Below are positions 34,075-42,344 of a DNA stretch of 64,000 nucleotides, piece by piece. The stretch's first letter is position 1. The number at the start of each line of letters is the position of its first letter. The notes below the pieces were generated by a model, which saw only the letters and a list, made by a program, of their open reading frames with translations, searched no databases and was not told the origin of the DNA. The DNA is from Acidobacteriota bacterium (GTDB lineage: Bacteria > Acidobacteriota > Terriglobia > Bryobacterales > UBA6623). The position numbers were made by a program, and so were the translations under genes. The stretch covers positions 368,244 through 432,243 of the forward strand of contig WGMB01000010.1 in the NCBI GenBank assembly GCA_016125275.1. The letters are read 5' to 3'.

Positions 34075-35184
34075 TCAGTCCGCGAGGTAGGAATCCAGGT
34101 CAGCGCGCTTGATGCGAACGGCCGTGCCGATCTTCTTGGCCTTGAGCTCGCCGGACTCCACGATGGCGAGCACATCGGTTTCGGTCACTCCCAGCGCTTG
34201 AGCCACTTGGTCAGGCGTCATCAGCTCCGGCAGGCCGGTGGCGGCGGTCGTGGTCCCGGGAGGCGCTGAGCCCGCCAGGGTCGGCGAGACCGGAGCGGCC
34301 ACGCTGGGATTCGCCATCTGGTTGCCCAGCATGCCGCCATGCTGCTGCATCATCTGCTGCGCCATCGCGAGGCCGACGGCCATCTCGGTCGCCATGCCTC
34401 CGGCGCCGCTGCCGCCGCCCTTGCCCATGCCTTCGGCCATCTGGAACTTGACGTAGTCGTTGAGATTGCCGACTGCCGCCATCGAGCTGCGCTTGTCGAT
34501 CGCCTCCTCGACTTCCTTCGGCAGCGAGATGTTCTCAACGATGAAGCTCGAGATCTCGAGCCCGTACTTCGCGCCGACGACCGGGTTGATCAGCGGCAGG
34601 AGGGCCTCGCCGAGCTCGGTGTACTTGGTCGCTACGTCGAGGACCGGGATCTGCGACGTCGCCAGAGCGTCCGAGAAGACGCTGACGATACGGGAGCGCA
34701 TCGTATCGGCGAACTCGTCGATGCGGAAGGTGTGATCGGAGCCGGCGACCTCCTTGAGAAAGGTCTTGATGTCGACGATGCGGAAATCGAAGGTGCCGAA
34801 CGCCCGCGTCCGGACGATGCCGAAGTCGTTGTCGCGCATCATGATGGGGTTCGAGGTTCCCCATTTGTTCCCGGTGAACAGGCGTGTGTTGACGAAATAG
34901 ACGTCGACTTTGAAGGGCGATTCGAGGCCGAACTTCCACGACTTGAGCCGCGTCAGGATCGGGATGTTTTCCGTGGCTAGGGTGTGCTTGCCGGGGCCGA
35001 ACTGATCGCCGAATTCGCCCAGGTAGATGAGCTGGGCGACCTGAGACTCCCGCACGATGAGCTGTGCGCCGTTCTTGATGGCCTTGTCCTCGTCCGGGAA
35101 GCGGTAGGAGAGGATGTCGCGGGAGTCGTCCGTCCACTCGATGATTTCGAGCAGCTCGCCTTTGAGGAAGTCCAGGATGCCCAT
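34075..35184 (-). CDS. SPFH-domain protein (YdjI/virion-core-like) with C-terminal HTH
   Basis: A 369-residue protein beginning MGILDFLKGELLEIIEW, typical of the bacterial SPFH proteins related to YdjI. The SPFH domain spans about residues 20-220, then a coiled KFQMAEGMGKGGG linker and a Gln/Met-rich helix. The last 50 residues (TPDQVAQALGVTETDVLAIV...AVRIKRADLDSYL) match an excisionase/MerR-type helix-turn-helix (HTH_17). Relatives usually end in a zinc ribbon instead. Here the ribbon is on the adjacent co-transcribed gene. The HTH could bind DNA or serve as a protein-binding module. Confidence 0.8.
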   Translation of the reverse strand: MGILDFLKGELLEIIEWTDDSRDILSYRFPDEDKAIKNGAQLIVRESQVAQLIYLGEFGDQFGPGKHTLATENIPILTRLKSWKFGLESPFKVDVYFVNTRLFTGNKWGTSNPIMMRDNDFGIVRTRAFGTFDFRIVDIKTFLKEVAGSDHTFRIDEFADTMRSRIVSVFSDALATSQIPVLDVATKYTELGEALLPLINPVVGAKYGLEISSFIVENISLPKEVEEAIDKRSSMAAVGNLNDYVKFQMAEGMGKGGGSGAGGMATEMAVGLAMAQQMMQQHGGMLGNQMANPSVAAPVSPTLAGSAPPGTTTAATGLPELMTPDQVAQALGVTETDVLAIVESGELKAKKIGTAVRIKRADLDSYLAD

Positions 35185-35218
35185 GGTGGTGTGTGGCGGT
35201 TATTGTAACAGCGAGCAG

Positions 35219-35234
35219 GTGACGATGAGGTCAC
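35219..35234. promoter_or_regulatory. Inverted repeat between SPFH and zeta-like genes
   Basis: GTGAC-gatgag-GTCAC lies eight bases before the zeta-like start, in the 57-base gap between two divergent genes. It could be an operator for either direction. Short arms keep confidence low. Confidence 0.3.
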
Positions 35235-35241
35235 GGGGGGC

Positions 35242-35838
35242 ATGAGCGAATCCGAGCCGCAGTTGGTGATTCTGGCCGGGCCGAATGGGGCCGGAAAGTC
35301 GACATTGGCACCCGAGCTGCTGCGGCAGTTCGGCATCGCAGAGTTTGTGAATGCCGACGTGATCGCACGGGGCTTGTCCGCCTTCGATCCGGACTCAGCG
35401 GCCCTCGCGGCCGGTCGTGTCATGCTGGCGCGGCTGAAGTCCCTGGCTGCAATGCGCGTCAGCTTTGCCTTCGAGACCACGCTCGCTACCCGATCATTTG
35501 CCCCTTGGCTGCATGAGCTCGACGAAAGCGGCTACCAGATCCGGATCTTCTTCGTCTGGCTGGCAGACCCGGCCCTGTGCGTAGAGCGAGTGGCCAAGCG
35601 AGTGCGGTCCGGAGGTCACCACGTACCGCCGGACACGGTGCATCGTCGGTATCAGCGAGGGGTGCAGAACTTCATGGCGCTCTATCGACCACTCGCCGAG
35701 AGCTGGGGCGTCTTCGACAACACCGCGGGCCCGGCGCCGCGACTGCTAGCCAAGGGCAGTAGAATGACAGTGACGGAAATCAAGGATCCAGACAGATGGC
35801 GACAGCTCACCAACTCACTCGACCCGAGCGACCGCTGA
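35242..35838 (+). CDS. Zeta-toxin-family kinase
   Basis: A 198-residue P-loop protein of the zeta-toxin/AAA_33 type: Walker A GPNGAGKST at residues 13-21, the substrate-site NADVIARGLS segment near 37-46, FAFETTLATRSFAPWL and a C-terminal RRYQRGVQNF. Zeta toxins phosphorylate UDP-N-acetylglucosamine and block wall synthesis. Chromosomal relatives of this size may have other substrates. It overlaps a 71-residue partner gene by 43 bases, in the toxin-then-antitoxin order. Activity is inferred. Confidence 0.82.
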   Translation: MSESEPQLVILAGPNGAGKSTLAPELLRQFGIAEFVNADVIARGLSAFDPDSAALAAGRVMLARLKSLAAMRVSFAFETTLATRSFAPWLHELDESGYQIRIFFVWLADPALCVERVAKRVRSGGHHVPPDTVHRRYQRGVQNFMALYRPLAESWGVFDNTAGPAPRLLAKGSRMTVTEIKDPDRWRQLTNSLDPSDR

Positions 35839-36011
35839 AGCCCGATGTCCTCGAACACGAGGACCTGATCCTGACGGCGATGCGCCGGGGGGTTCAGAAC
35901 GCCTTGCGTCGGCACAAGCTGCTGGGCGAGTCGATCGTCGTCGAGCGCGACGGGCAGATCGTTACCGTTCCGCCGGAGGAGATTCAGGTCGACGACGAGC
36001 CTTCGGAATAG
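35796..36011 (+). CDS. Small partner of the zeta-like kinase (candidate antitoxin)
   Basis: A 71-residue protein with a central amphipathic helix (MRRGVQNALRRHKLLGESI) followed by a beta hairpin ending VVERDGQIVTVPPEEI and an acidic tail. Small genes with an ALRRHKxLG...PPEEI pattern are, from memory, often found directly downstream of chromosomal zeta-like kinases. The ATG at 35796 lies within the kinase gene in another frame, 43 bases before its stop. It is not homologous to the classical epsilon antitoxin as far as I can see. Confidence 0.65.
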   Translation: MATAHQLTRPERPLKPDVLEHEDLILTAMRRGVQNALRRHKLLGESIVVERDGQIVTVPPEEIQVDDEPSE

Positions 36012-36102
36012 GCTCGCAGAAGCCGCTGCGACACTGGCGCCCGGGATACTTCCAGGCTAGCCAAGCCAGTCCCGCCGCCCCGACCAGAATCAGCCAGTCC
36101 AT
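35962..36102 (-). CDS. Possible 46-aa single-helix membrane protein
   Basis: A short open frame with GAGGA five to nine bases before its ATG encodes one membrane helix (MDWLILVGAAGLAWLAW) then an Arg/Pro-rich tail with two cysteines (CRSGFC). Its last 50 bases overlap the zeta-partner gene on the other strand. It could be a real small membrane protein or chance; low confidence. Confidence 0.3.
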   Translation of the reverse strand: MDWLILVGAAGLAWLAWKYPGRQCRSGFCEPIPKARRRPESPPAER

Positions 36103-36136
36103 CCCGTCCTCACTCTAGCGCGCCTATCCTGAGAGC

Positions 36137-37555
36137 ATGTCTCCGGAAGAGTTCCGCCGCGCCGGCCGCGAAGTCATCGACTGGCTGGCTGACTACCAAG
36201 CCGGCCTTGACGATCATCCGGTTCTCCCGGACGTGAGTCCCGGGGCGCTGGCCGACAAGCTGCCGCCCGCCGCGCCGGACTACGGCGAGTCGATCGAAGA
36301 GATTCTGGAGGACTTCGGGCTCCAAATCGAACCCCACACGGTGGCGTGGCGGCATCCCGGCTTCATGGCCTACTTCGCCGCCGGCGGTTCCGGGCCCGGC
36401 GCCCTGGCCGAAACGCTTGCCGCCGGGCTCAACAACGTGGGCCTGCTGTGGAAGGCCTCTCCGGCGCTGGCCGAGCTCGAACAGGTCACGCTGCGTTGGC
36501 TCGGGCAGTGGCTCGAGCTGCCGCCGGAATGGTTCGGGATCCTTCACGAGACGGCGTCGGAGGCCTCTCTGCATGCCGTCATCGCCGCCCGCGAATCGGC
36601 CCGGCAGGTCGATGAGACCGCCGGCAAGGGGTTCAGCCTCGACAAGGTGGTGATGTACGCCTCCGAGCATGCCCACATGTCGATCGAGAAGACGATGCTC
36701 GCCCTGGGCCAAGGGCGCGACGCCTGCCGCAAGATCGCCGCCGACGCGGAGTTTCGGATGCGTCCGGAGGCGCTGGAGGAAGCCGTCGAGCGCGACCTGG
36801 CCGCCGGGTTGCGCCCGATCGCCGTCGGCGCCACCATCGGCACGACCTCGGTGACCAGCGTCGATCCGGTCGACCGCATCGCCGATGTCTGCGAACGCCA
36901 CGGCCTCTGGCTGCATGTGGACGCCGCCTACGCCGGTCCGTGCGCGATGCTGCCGGAGCTGCGCGGGCGGTTCGCCGGGATCGAGCGGGCGGACTCCTTT
37001 CTGGTCAACCCGCACAAGTGGATGTGGGCGCCGATGGGCTGCTCGGCGCTCTACACGGCGCACCCCGAGGAGTTTCGGCGGGCCTTCAGTTTGACGCCGG
37101 ACTACCTGCGGACCGAGGAAGACCCTCGCGCGGTCAACTTCATGGAGTACTCGATTCCGCTGGGCCGACGCTTCAAGGCCCTGAAGCTTTGGCTGCTGAT
37201 GCGCTACTTCGGTCGCGAAGGGTACCGGAGCATCCTGCGGGAGCAGATCGGTTGGGCGCAAGAGTTGGCCGGGCGGGTGGAAGCTCACACCGACTTCGAG
37301 CTGATGGCGCCGGCGCCGTTTTCGCTGGTGTGCCTGCGTTATCGGCCCGAAGGACTGCCCGAAGCGGACCTCGACGCCGTCAACGAGCGTTTGCTGACCG
37401 CCATCAACGCCGGCGGAGAGTTCTTTCTCTCGCCTACCCGGCTGCACGGGCGCTACGTGATCCGCGTGGCCATCGGCAACCTGCTCACCCAGCAACGCCA
37501 TGTGGAGCGGCTGTGGGAGCTGTTGCAGGAGGAAGCGGCGCGCTTGGCTCGTTAG
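36137..37555 (+). CDS. PLP-dependent group II decarboxylase (aromatic amino acid type)
   Basis: A 472-residue decarboxylase of the DDC/AADC family, which makes amines such as tryptamine, tyramine or dopamine from amino acids in the cytosol. The N-terminal block FRRAGREVIDWLADYQ is typical. HETASEASLHAVIAAR binds phosphate, EHAHMSIEK supplies the His that stacks on PLP, and NPHKWMWAPMGCSALY contains the Schiff-base lysine. The length is normal. The 3' end overlaps the convergent ABM gene by four bases. The substrate is not determined from sequence. Confidence 0.9.
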   Translation: MSPEEFRRAGREVIDWLADYQAGLDDHPVLPDVSPGALADKLPPAAPDYGESIEEILEDFGLQIEPHTVAWRHPGFMAYFAAGGSGPGALAETLAAGLNNVGLLWKASPALAELEQVTLRWLGQWLELPPEWFGILHETASEASLHAVIAARESARQVDETAGKGFSLDKVVMYASEHAHMSIEKTMLALGQGRDACRKIAADAEFRMRPEALEEAVERDLAAGLRPIAVGATIGTTSVTSVDPVDRIADVCERHGLWLHVDAAYAGPCAMLPELRGRFAGIERADSFLVNPHKWMWAPMGCSALYTAHPEEFRRAFSLTPDYLRTEEDPRAVNFMEYSIPLGRRFKALKLWLLMRYFGREGYRSILREQIGWAQELAGRVEAHTDFELMAPAPFSLVCLRYRPEGLPEADLDAVNERLLTAINAGGEFFLSPTRLHGRYVIRVAIGNLLTQQRHVERLWELLQEEAARLAR

Positions 37556-37878
37556 CCCACGACCGCAAAATCTCCCAACAGGGACTCCTCGGCGGTGAGC
37601 TCGGCGCAGCGCCGGTCGATTGCTTCGAACTCCTCGGCCCATAGCCGGCGAAAGGCGGCGAACGCCTCGCGACTCGTCCACAGATCGATCGTGACGAAGC
37701 GGTTCGGGTCGTCGTGATCCGCCAGCAGTGTGGTGCGTACATGGCCCGGGTCCCGGCGGAATAGGCGAACCCAGTCCCCGTCCGGCCCGTAGGCGTCTCG
37801 AAACTCCTCCCTGCGCTCGGGCCTCACGCGGTAGCGCCAGACGTAGCAGAACAGGCCCGCCTCGGCGGCCTCCGTCAA
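37552..37878 (-). CDS. Antibiotic biosynthesis monooxygenase (ABM)-type dimeric barrel protein
   Basis: A 108-residue ferredoxin-like alpha/beta protein: FCYVWRYRVRPERREEFRDAYG opens the fold, and FVTIDLWTSREAFAAFRRLW is the conserved second strand and helix of ABM domains. These act as small monooxygenases or as heme- or quinone-handling dimers; no cofactor residue can be named here. The TTG at 37878 overlaps the stop of the M28 peptidase gene as TTGA and gives a normal length. The longer open frame upstream is shadow. The two genes are translationally coupled. Confidence 0.72.
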   Translation of the reverse strand: MTEAAEAGLFCYVWRYRVRPERREEFRDAYGPDGDWVRLFRRDPGHVRTTLLADHDDPNRFVTIDLWTSREAFAAFRRLWAEEFEAIDRRCAELTAEESLLGDFAVVG

Positions 37879-40007
37879 AGCTTCTTGACCTCCGTCGTGG
37901 CCGCCCGGATCTTCTCGGTGGCGAGGTGAAGCACCCCGACGAAGCGGGCGGCCTGTTCGGAGGCCAGCCTGAAGTCCTTGCGGTCCAGGGCTTCGCGCAC
38001 GCCGGGAATTGTCTTGACGCCGTAGCCGGTATAGAAGCCGGGAGCGTAGACCTGGTGCTGGAACCACTCGCGATCGGGCAGCCCCTCGGGCCGCGCCAGC
38101 GCCTGCTCGAACGTGCGCAGGATTGCGTTCAGCTTCGTCGGATCGCCTTTGTAGCCGTCCGCGGCCGCCTTTCCGTGCGCCGTCTCGTACTCTTGCGCGG
38201 CGGCCTGCAGGTCCTTCCACGCCGGCTCCAGACGGCCGAGCTCAGCCTTATCGTCCGGGTCGAGCTTCCCGAGCTCATCGAGGTAGACCCGGATCGTGTC
38301 GGCGAAGTTCGTGAACTCGAAGGGCAGCACGCGGGCGTCGGCCATGCGCGCCATAGCGACCGCGTGGACCTGGGCCATGGCCTTGCCGTAAAGGAACGTC
38401 GGGTCGCCGAAGCGCTCGTACCAAGCGAACGAATCGTAGACCGAGTGGTAGACTCCGCCGGAGTTGTTGCCGCGAAAAGCCGTGTTGGTGGATGCGATCG
38501 CGAGGTGGTCGATGAAGACTGTGTAGTCGGAGCCAGACCCGAGCGCTCCGATGCGCAGGTCGCGCCGGGAGTCGATCTCCTTCTTCTTTTCGTCGCTGGC
38601 TCCTTTGAGCTCGTCCTTCTGCATCACCGTCCAGAGGCTGTCGTCGGTCTTGGGGTCGGGGATGTCGCGCGCCACGTCGTTGAGGAACCGCTCGAGGGTG
38701 TGGGAGCCGGCCAAGCTCAGGATGCCCTCGTTGTTGGAGTCGGTGTTGAAGTAGACCACGGCCTTGTTCCGGATCTCGTCGGCGTGCTCTTCGCCCCACT
38801 CGGTCGACCCGATCAGGCCCCACTCCTCGGCGTCCCAGAGCGTGAGCAGGATCGTGCGCTTGGGCTTCCAGCCTTGTCGGACCATTTCGGCCAGCGTGCG
38901 AGCGGTTTCGAGCAGCGCCGCAGCGCCGCTCACCGGGTCGACCGCGCCATTGACCCAAGCGTCATGGTGGTTGCCGTAGATTACCCACTCGTCAGGAAAC
39001 TCCGAGCCGGGAATGCGGGCGATCACGTTGCGACCCGTCGGGCGATTCCAGTCGAAGGCCAGCTTCAAGCGGACCTTCGCCGGGCCGGGGCCGACGTGAT
39101 AGGTCGTCGGCAGCGCGCCGCGCCAGGCGGCGGGAGCGACCTCCCCGCCCAACTGCTCCAGTATCGGCAGGGCGTCGCCCCAGGAGATCGGCAGTACCGG
39201 GACTGTCGGCAGCGTGCGGACCTCGTCGAGCGGCAGCTTCCGTCCGCCCGGCTTGGCGCCGAAATCAGGCGACTGCGGATCGCCCGGATAGGTGGGCATA
39301 TCCATGGTCGAGCCGCGCTGCACGCCCCACTTCGGCCGGAACCGGCCCTGGGGGTAAGGGTCTCCCTGGTAAAAGCCGTCGTCGCGCGGGTCGGAGTAGA
39401 TCAAGCAACCGGCGGCGCCCTTCTCGGCGGCGAGCTTGGGTTTGATGCCGCGCCAGCCGCCTCCGTAGCGGGCCAGCACGATCTTGCCCTCCACGCCCAC
39501 TCCCATCTCCTCGAGCTTGGCGTAGTCGTCGGGCATGCCGTAGTTCACGTATACGACCTGCGCGGTCACGTCGCCGTCGGGCGAGTAAGCGTTGTAGGTG
39601 GGCAGTTGACCGGCGTCGGTGGAATCCTTATCCTCGGCCAGGCCGGGCTCCTCCAGCTTCGCTTTGTAGGGCGTGGGGGAAAGAATCTCCAGACTGCGCT
39701 CGCGCGGGACCGGCATCAGCCCCTCGAACTCGTGGTAATCGGCCTCCAAGCCCATTGAGCGAAGCTGTTCGAGCAACCACGCCGCCACCCGCACGCCGGC
39801 CTCCGAGCCGGTGTGATGCGGCTCCTCGCTCATGATCCGGATCGACTCGCGCACCCGCTCCGGCCGCGGGACCCCGAGGATCTTCGTTTCCAGCGCGCGC
39901 TGGGCCTTGGTCCCGGCCTGGTCGAAGCCGCGCAGCAGGTCCCCTTCGGCCGCCCAGGACGGAGCGGCCAGACACAGCAGGGTTACGATCAAGCGACGAG
40001 TTTGCAT
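37875..40007 (-). CDS. M28 family metallopeptidase (GCPII/transferrin-receptor-like), exported
   Basis: A 710-residue secreted zinc peptidase of the M28B type. A signal (MQTRRLIVTLLCLAAPSWA) is followed by a PA insert around GVGVEGKIVLARYGGGW with EKGAAGCLIYSDPRDDG. The catalytic domain has YGNHHDAWVNGAVDPVSG (first zinc ligands) and LWDAEEWGLIGSTEW (catalytic and bridging Glu). A C-terminal helical dimerisation domain completes the GCPII layout. It probably trims peptides or folate/N-acyl-glutamates in the periplasm. Its stop overlaps the ABM start. Confidence 0.9.
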   Translation of the reverse strand: MQTRRLIVTLLCLAAPSWAAEGDLLRGFDQAGTKAQRALETKILGVPRPERVRESIRIMSEEPHHTGSEAGVRVAAWLLEQLRSMGLEADYHEFEGLMPVPRERSLEILSPTPYKAKLEEPGLAEDKDSTDAGQLPTYNAYSPDGDVTAQVVYVNYGMPDDYAKLEEMGVGVEGKIVLARYGGGWRGIKPKLAAEKGAAGCLIYSDPRDDGFYQGDPYPQGRFRPKWGVQRGSTMDMPTYPGDPQSPDFGAKPGGRKLPLDEVRTLPTVPVLPISWGDALPILEQLGGEVAPAAWRGALPTTYHVGPGPAKVRLKLAFDWNRPTGRNVIARIPGSEFPDEWVIYGNHHDAWVNGAVDPVSGAAALLETARTLAEMVRQGWKPKRTILLTLWDAEEWGLIGSTEWGEEHADEIRNKAVVYFNTDSNNEGILSLAGSHTLERFLNDVARDIPDPKTDDSLWTVMQKDELKGASDEKKKEIDSRRDLRIGALGSGSDYTVFIDHLAIASTNTAFRGNNSGGVYHSVYDSFAWYERFGDPTFLYGKAMAQVHAVAMARMADARVLPFEFTNFADTIRVYLDELGKLDPDDKAELGRLEPAWKDLQAAAQEYETAHGKAAADGYKGDPTKLNAILRTFEQALARPEGLPDREWFQHQVYAPGFYTGYGVKTIPGVREALDRKDFRLASEQAARFVGVLHLATEKIRAATTEVKKL

Positions 40008-40140
40008 CCCCCGATTCTAGTCTGCCGGGCGGACGGTTAAACTGAAGTTTGACGGCTCGGATTTTGCGAGCGGGCCGGCGACCTAGCTTAGCCACCCGGC
40101 GCGCAACACGATCCGCGACTTCCCGCGCCCCTGGAACAAG

Positions 40141-40767
40141 ATGCAAACGAAACCAGCGCTGCCGCGCGCCGAAGAAGGCCCTACCCTGGGGCAGGCCCTG
40201 CTGGGCGTTCTCAAGAACCCCTACCGCAACCTCTTGTTGCGCTGGAACTGGAAGTCCGCTGTGACCAGTTCGGTCGTCCGCGCGGCCATTTTCTTCGCCG
40301 TCAACCTCAAGGCCGGTCAAGACGCCGCCATCACGGCCTTCACCATCGAGTTCATCTACCGCGCCGTCACCTCCGGCTTCTACGGCTCTTTCACCCAGGC
40401 GCTGAGCGAAGTGCGCCCGAATTGGCAGGGAGTCATGGGAGCCCTGGTGCTGTTGCCCATCGCCAACCATGCCCTCGAGTTCGTGGCGCACTGGGCGGGA
40501 GGCACGGAGAAGCTGTGGCTCAGCATCCTGGTCTCGATGTGCTTCACGGCGATCTCGAGCTCGTTCCACGTCTTCGTCATGCGCCGCGGGCTGCTGACGG
40601 TGGGCCATGGCAGCCAGGGTCTGATTGCGGACCTGATTCAGATGCCGAAGGCCGTGTTCCTGTTCATCACGTGGCCCTTCACTGCTCTGTGGGGAGCGCT
40701 CAGCGCCTCCGCTTCGCCGGAGCGGACCGGCTCGGACGAAGTATCGGTCCTCGATCCTGAGCGCTAG
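40141..40767 (+). CDS. Conserved integral membrane protein, function unknown
   Basis: A 208-residue protein with about four hydrophobic segments (around VVRAAIFFAVNL, VMGALVLLPIANHAL, LWLSILVSMCFTAISSSF and AVFLFITWPFTALWGAL) and a polar N-terminus with GQALLGVLKNPYRNLLLRWNWK. I do not recognise the family. It lies upstream of the FprA-type reductase on the same strand, 36 bases away, so co-expression is possible. Confidence 0.65.
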   Translation: MQTKPALPRAEEGPTLGQALLGVLKNPYRNLLLRWNWKSAVTSSVVRAAIFFAVNLKAGQDAAITAFTIEFIYRAVTSGFYGSFTQALSEVRPNWQGVMGALVLLPIANHALEFVAHWAGGTEKLWLSILVSMCFTAISSSFHVFVMRRGLLTVGHGSQGLIADLIQMPKAVFLFITWPFTALWGALSASASPERTGSDEVSVLDPER

Positions 40768-40803
40768 CTTTCCCGTCGCGCCCGTCCTACAATCGCTACC
40801 GAC

Positions 40804-42219
40804 ATGCCTGACCCGACCCTTCGCGTCGCGATTGTAGGGGCCGGCCCGGCCGGCTTCTATACCGTGCAGCATCTGCTGCAACAGCGCGGCCATGACGTCC
40901 AGATCGACATGTTCGATCTGCTGCCGACGCCGTTCGGCTTGGTTCGCACCGGGGTCGCGCCGGACCATCCGAAGATCAAGGCCGTCACGCAGCTCTACCA
41001 CCGCTTGGCGACGCAGCCGGAGTTTCGCTTCTTCGGCAATGTCGAGTACGGCAAGCACCTGTCACTTCAGGACTTGCGCGATCACTACGACCAGATCGTA
41101 TTTGCCATCGGCGCGCAGGCCGACCGCTGGCTGGGCATCCCCGGAGAGGACCTGGTCGGAGTGCATTCGGCCCGCGAGTTCGTGGCCTGGTACAACGGCA
41201 ATCCCGACCACGCCCACGATGCCTTCGAGCTCGACACCCCGGCTGCCATGGTGATCGGCGTCGGCAATGTCGCCGCCGACGTCGCCCGGATCTTGTGCCG
41301 GGTCCACGACAAGCTGGCCGTGACCGACATCGCCGACTACGCCTTGAACTCGCTTGACGACAGTCAGGTGCGCAGCGTCTACGTGGTCGGCCGCCGCGGG
41401 CCCGTGCAGGCAAAGTTCTCGCCGCCGGAGATTCGCGAGCTTGGCGAGCTGGTGGATGCCGAGACGAGCATCCCGGAACACGATTTTGACTTGGACGAGT
41501 ACTCGCGCCAAGAGCTCGACGAGTCCGGCGTGAACAGCGAGTTGCGCCGCAAGTACGATGCGCTGTTGGAGCTGCGCGAGCGCCGCGAGCCCCACAAGCA
41601 TCGCCGCCTGATCCTCCGCTTTCAGCTCTCGCCGGTGGAGATTCTGGGCGACGAGCAGGGCCGCGTGCGCGCCGTACGGCTGGAGCGGAACCGACTGGCG
41701 CTCGGCGACGACGGCGTGGTGCGCCCCCGAGGGACCGGCGTCTTCGAGGAGATCGAGGTCGGGCTCGTCTTCCGCTCGGTGGGCTACAAGGGCGAGGCGG
41801 TTCCTGAGCTCCCGTTCGACGTCCGGGGCGGCGTGCTGCCCAACCAGGCCGGCCGGGTCTACGACCCCTCTGACAGCCAAGCCGTACGAGGGGTCTACGC
41901 CGCCGGCTGGATCAAGCGCGGTCCCAGCGGCCTGATCGGCTCCAACAAGGCTTGCGCCAAGGAGACCGTCGACACCATGCTGGCTGACTTGGCCGCCGGG
42001 ACTGTCGACCTGGCGCCGCTGCGTGACCCCGAGGATATCGATCGATTGCTCGAGCAGCGCGGCCTGCGCTTCGTGACCTATCAGGACTGGATCGCGATCG
42101 ACGCGGCCGAGGTCGCTGCGGGCGCGGGACAGGGCCGGCCGCGGGTCAAGTTCACCGAACGGGATGACTTTCTGCGCATCGCATCGCACGGCGCGCCCCG
42201 CCAGACCGTGGGCTCCTGA
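40804..42219 (+). CDS. Adrenodoxin-reductase-type ferredoxin-NADP reductase (FprA-like)
   Basis: A 471-residue FAD enzyme of the adrenodoxin reductase/FprA family that passes electrons between NADPH and ferredoxin. The dinucleotide motif VAIVGAGPAGFYTVQHLL is at residues 8-25, PTPFGLVRTGVAPDH marks the family, VIGVGNVAADVARIL binds NADP near 150, and GWIKRGPSGLIGSNKACA closes the FAD site. The length fits. Ferredoxin is not encoded next to it. It may serve Fe-S or oxidoreductase systems elsewhere in the cell. Confidence 0.92.
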   Translation: MPDPTLRVAIVGAGPAGFYTVQHLLQQRGHDVQIDMFDLLPTPFGLVRTGVAPDHPKIKAVTQLYHRLATQPEFRFFGNVEYGKHLSLQDLRDHYDQIVFAIGAQADRWLGIPGEDLVGVHSAREFVAWYNGNPDHAHDAFELDTPAAMVIGVGNVAADVARILCRVHDKLAVTDIADYALNSLDDSQVRSVYVVGRRGPVQAKFSPPEIRELGELVDAETSIPEHDFDLDEYSRQELDESGVNSELRRKYDALLELRERREPHKHRRLILRFQLSPVEILGDEQGRVRAVRLERNRLALGDDGVVRPRGTGVFEEIEVGLVFRSVGYKGEAVPELPFDVRGGVLPNQAGRVYDPSDSQAVRGVYAAGWIKRGPSGLIGSNKACAKETVDTMLADLAAGTVDLAPLRDPEDIDRLLEQRGLRFVTYQDWIAIDAAEVAAGAGQGRPRVKFTERDDFLRIASHGAPRQTVGS

Positions 42220-42254
42220 ACCCTTCCGCCTTCCGCCCGTTGAACCGCAAAAGC

Positions 42255-42284
42255 TTGATCCCTTCGGGTCTGCTCTGCTATAAC
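42255..42284 (+). promoter_or_regulatory. Sigma-70-type promoter for the TPR-yvcK operon
   Basis: TTGATC (42255-42260), an 18-base spacer and TATAAC (42279-42284) predict a start near 42291. This lies after the first in-frame start codon at 42240, which supports the later ATG at 42345 as the true start of the downstream gene. Confidence 0.5.
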
Positions 42285-42344
42285 CCCAAGCGACGACGCC
42301 CCCGGCGCGAAAATTTGCTTTCCCTTCCGGTTTGGCGGCGTCGG

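Noticed and set aside
37728..39758. 676-residue plus-strand open frame opposite the M28 peptidase
   Set aside because: Repetitive basic/acidic composition and no start signal; shadow of the peptidase codon pattern.
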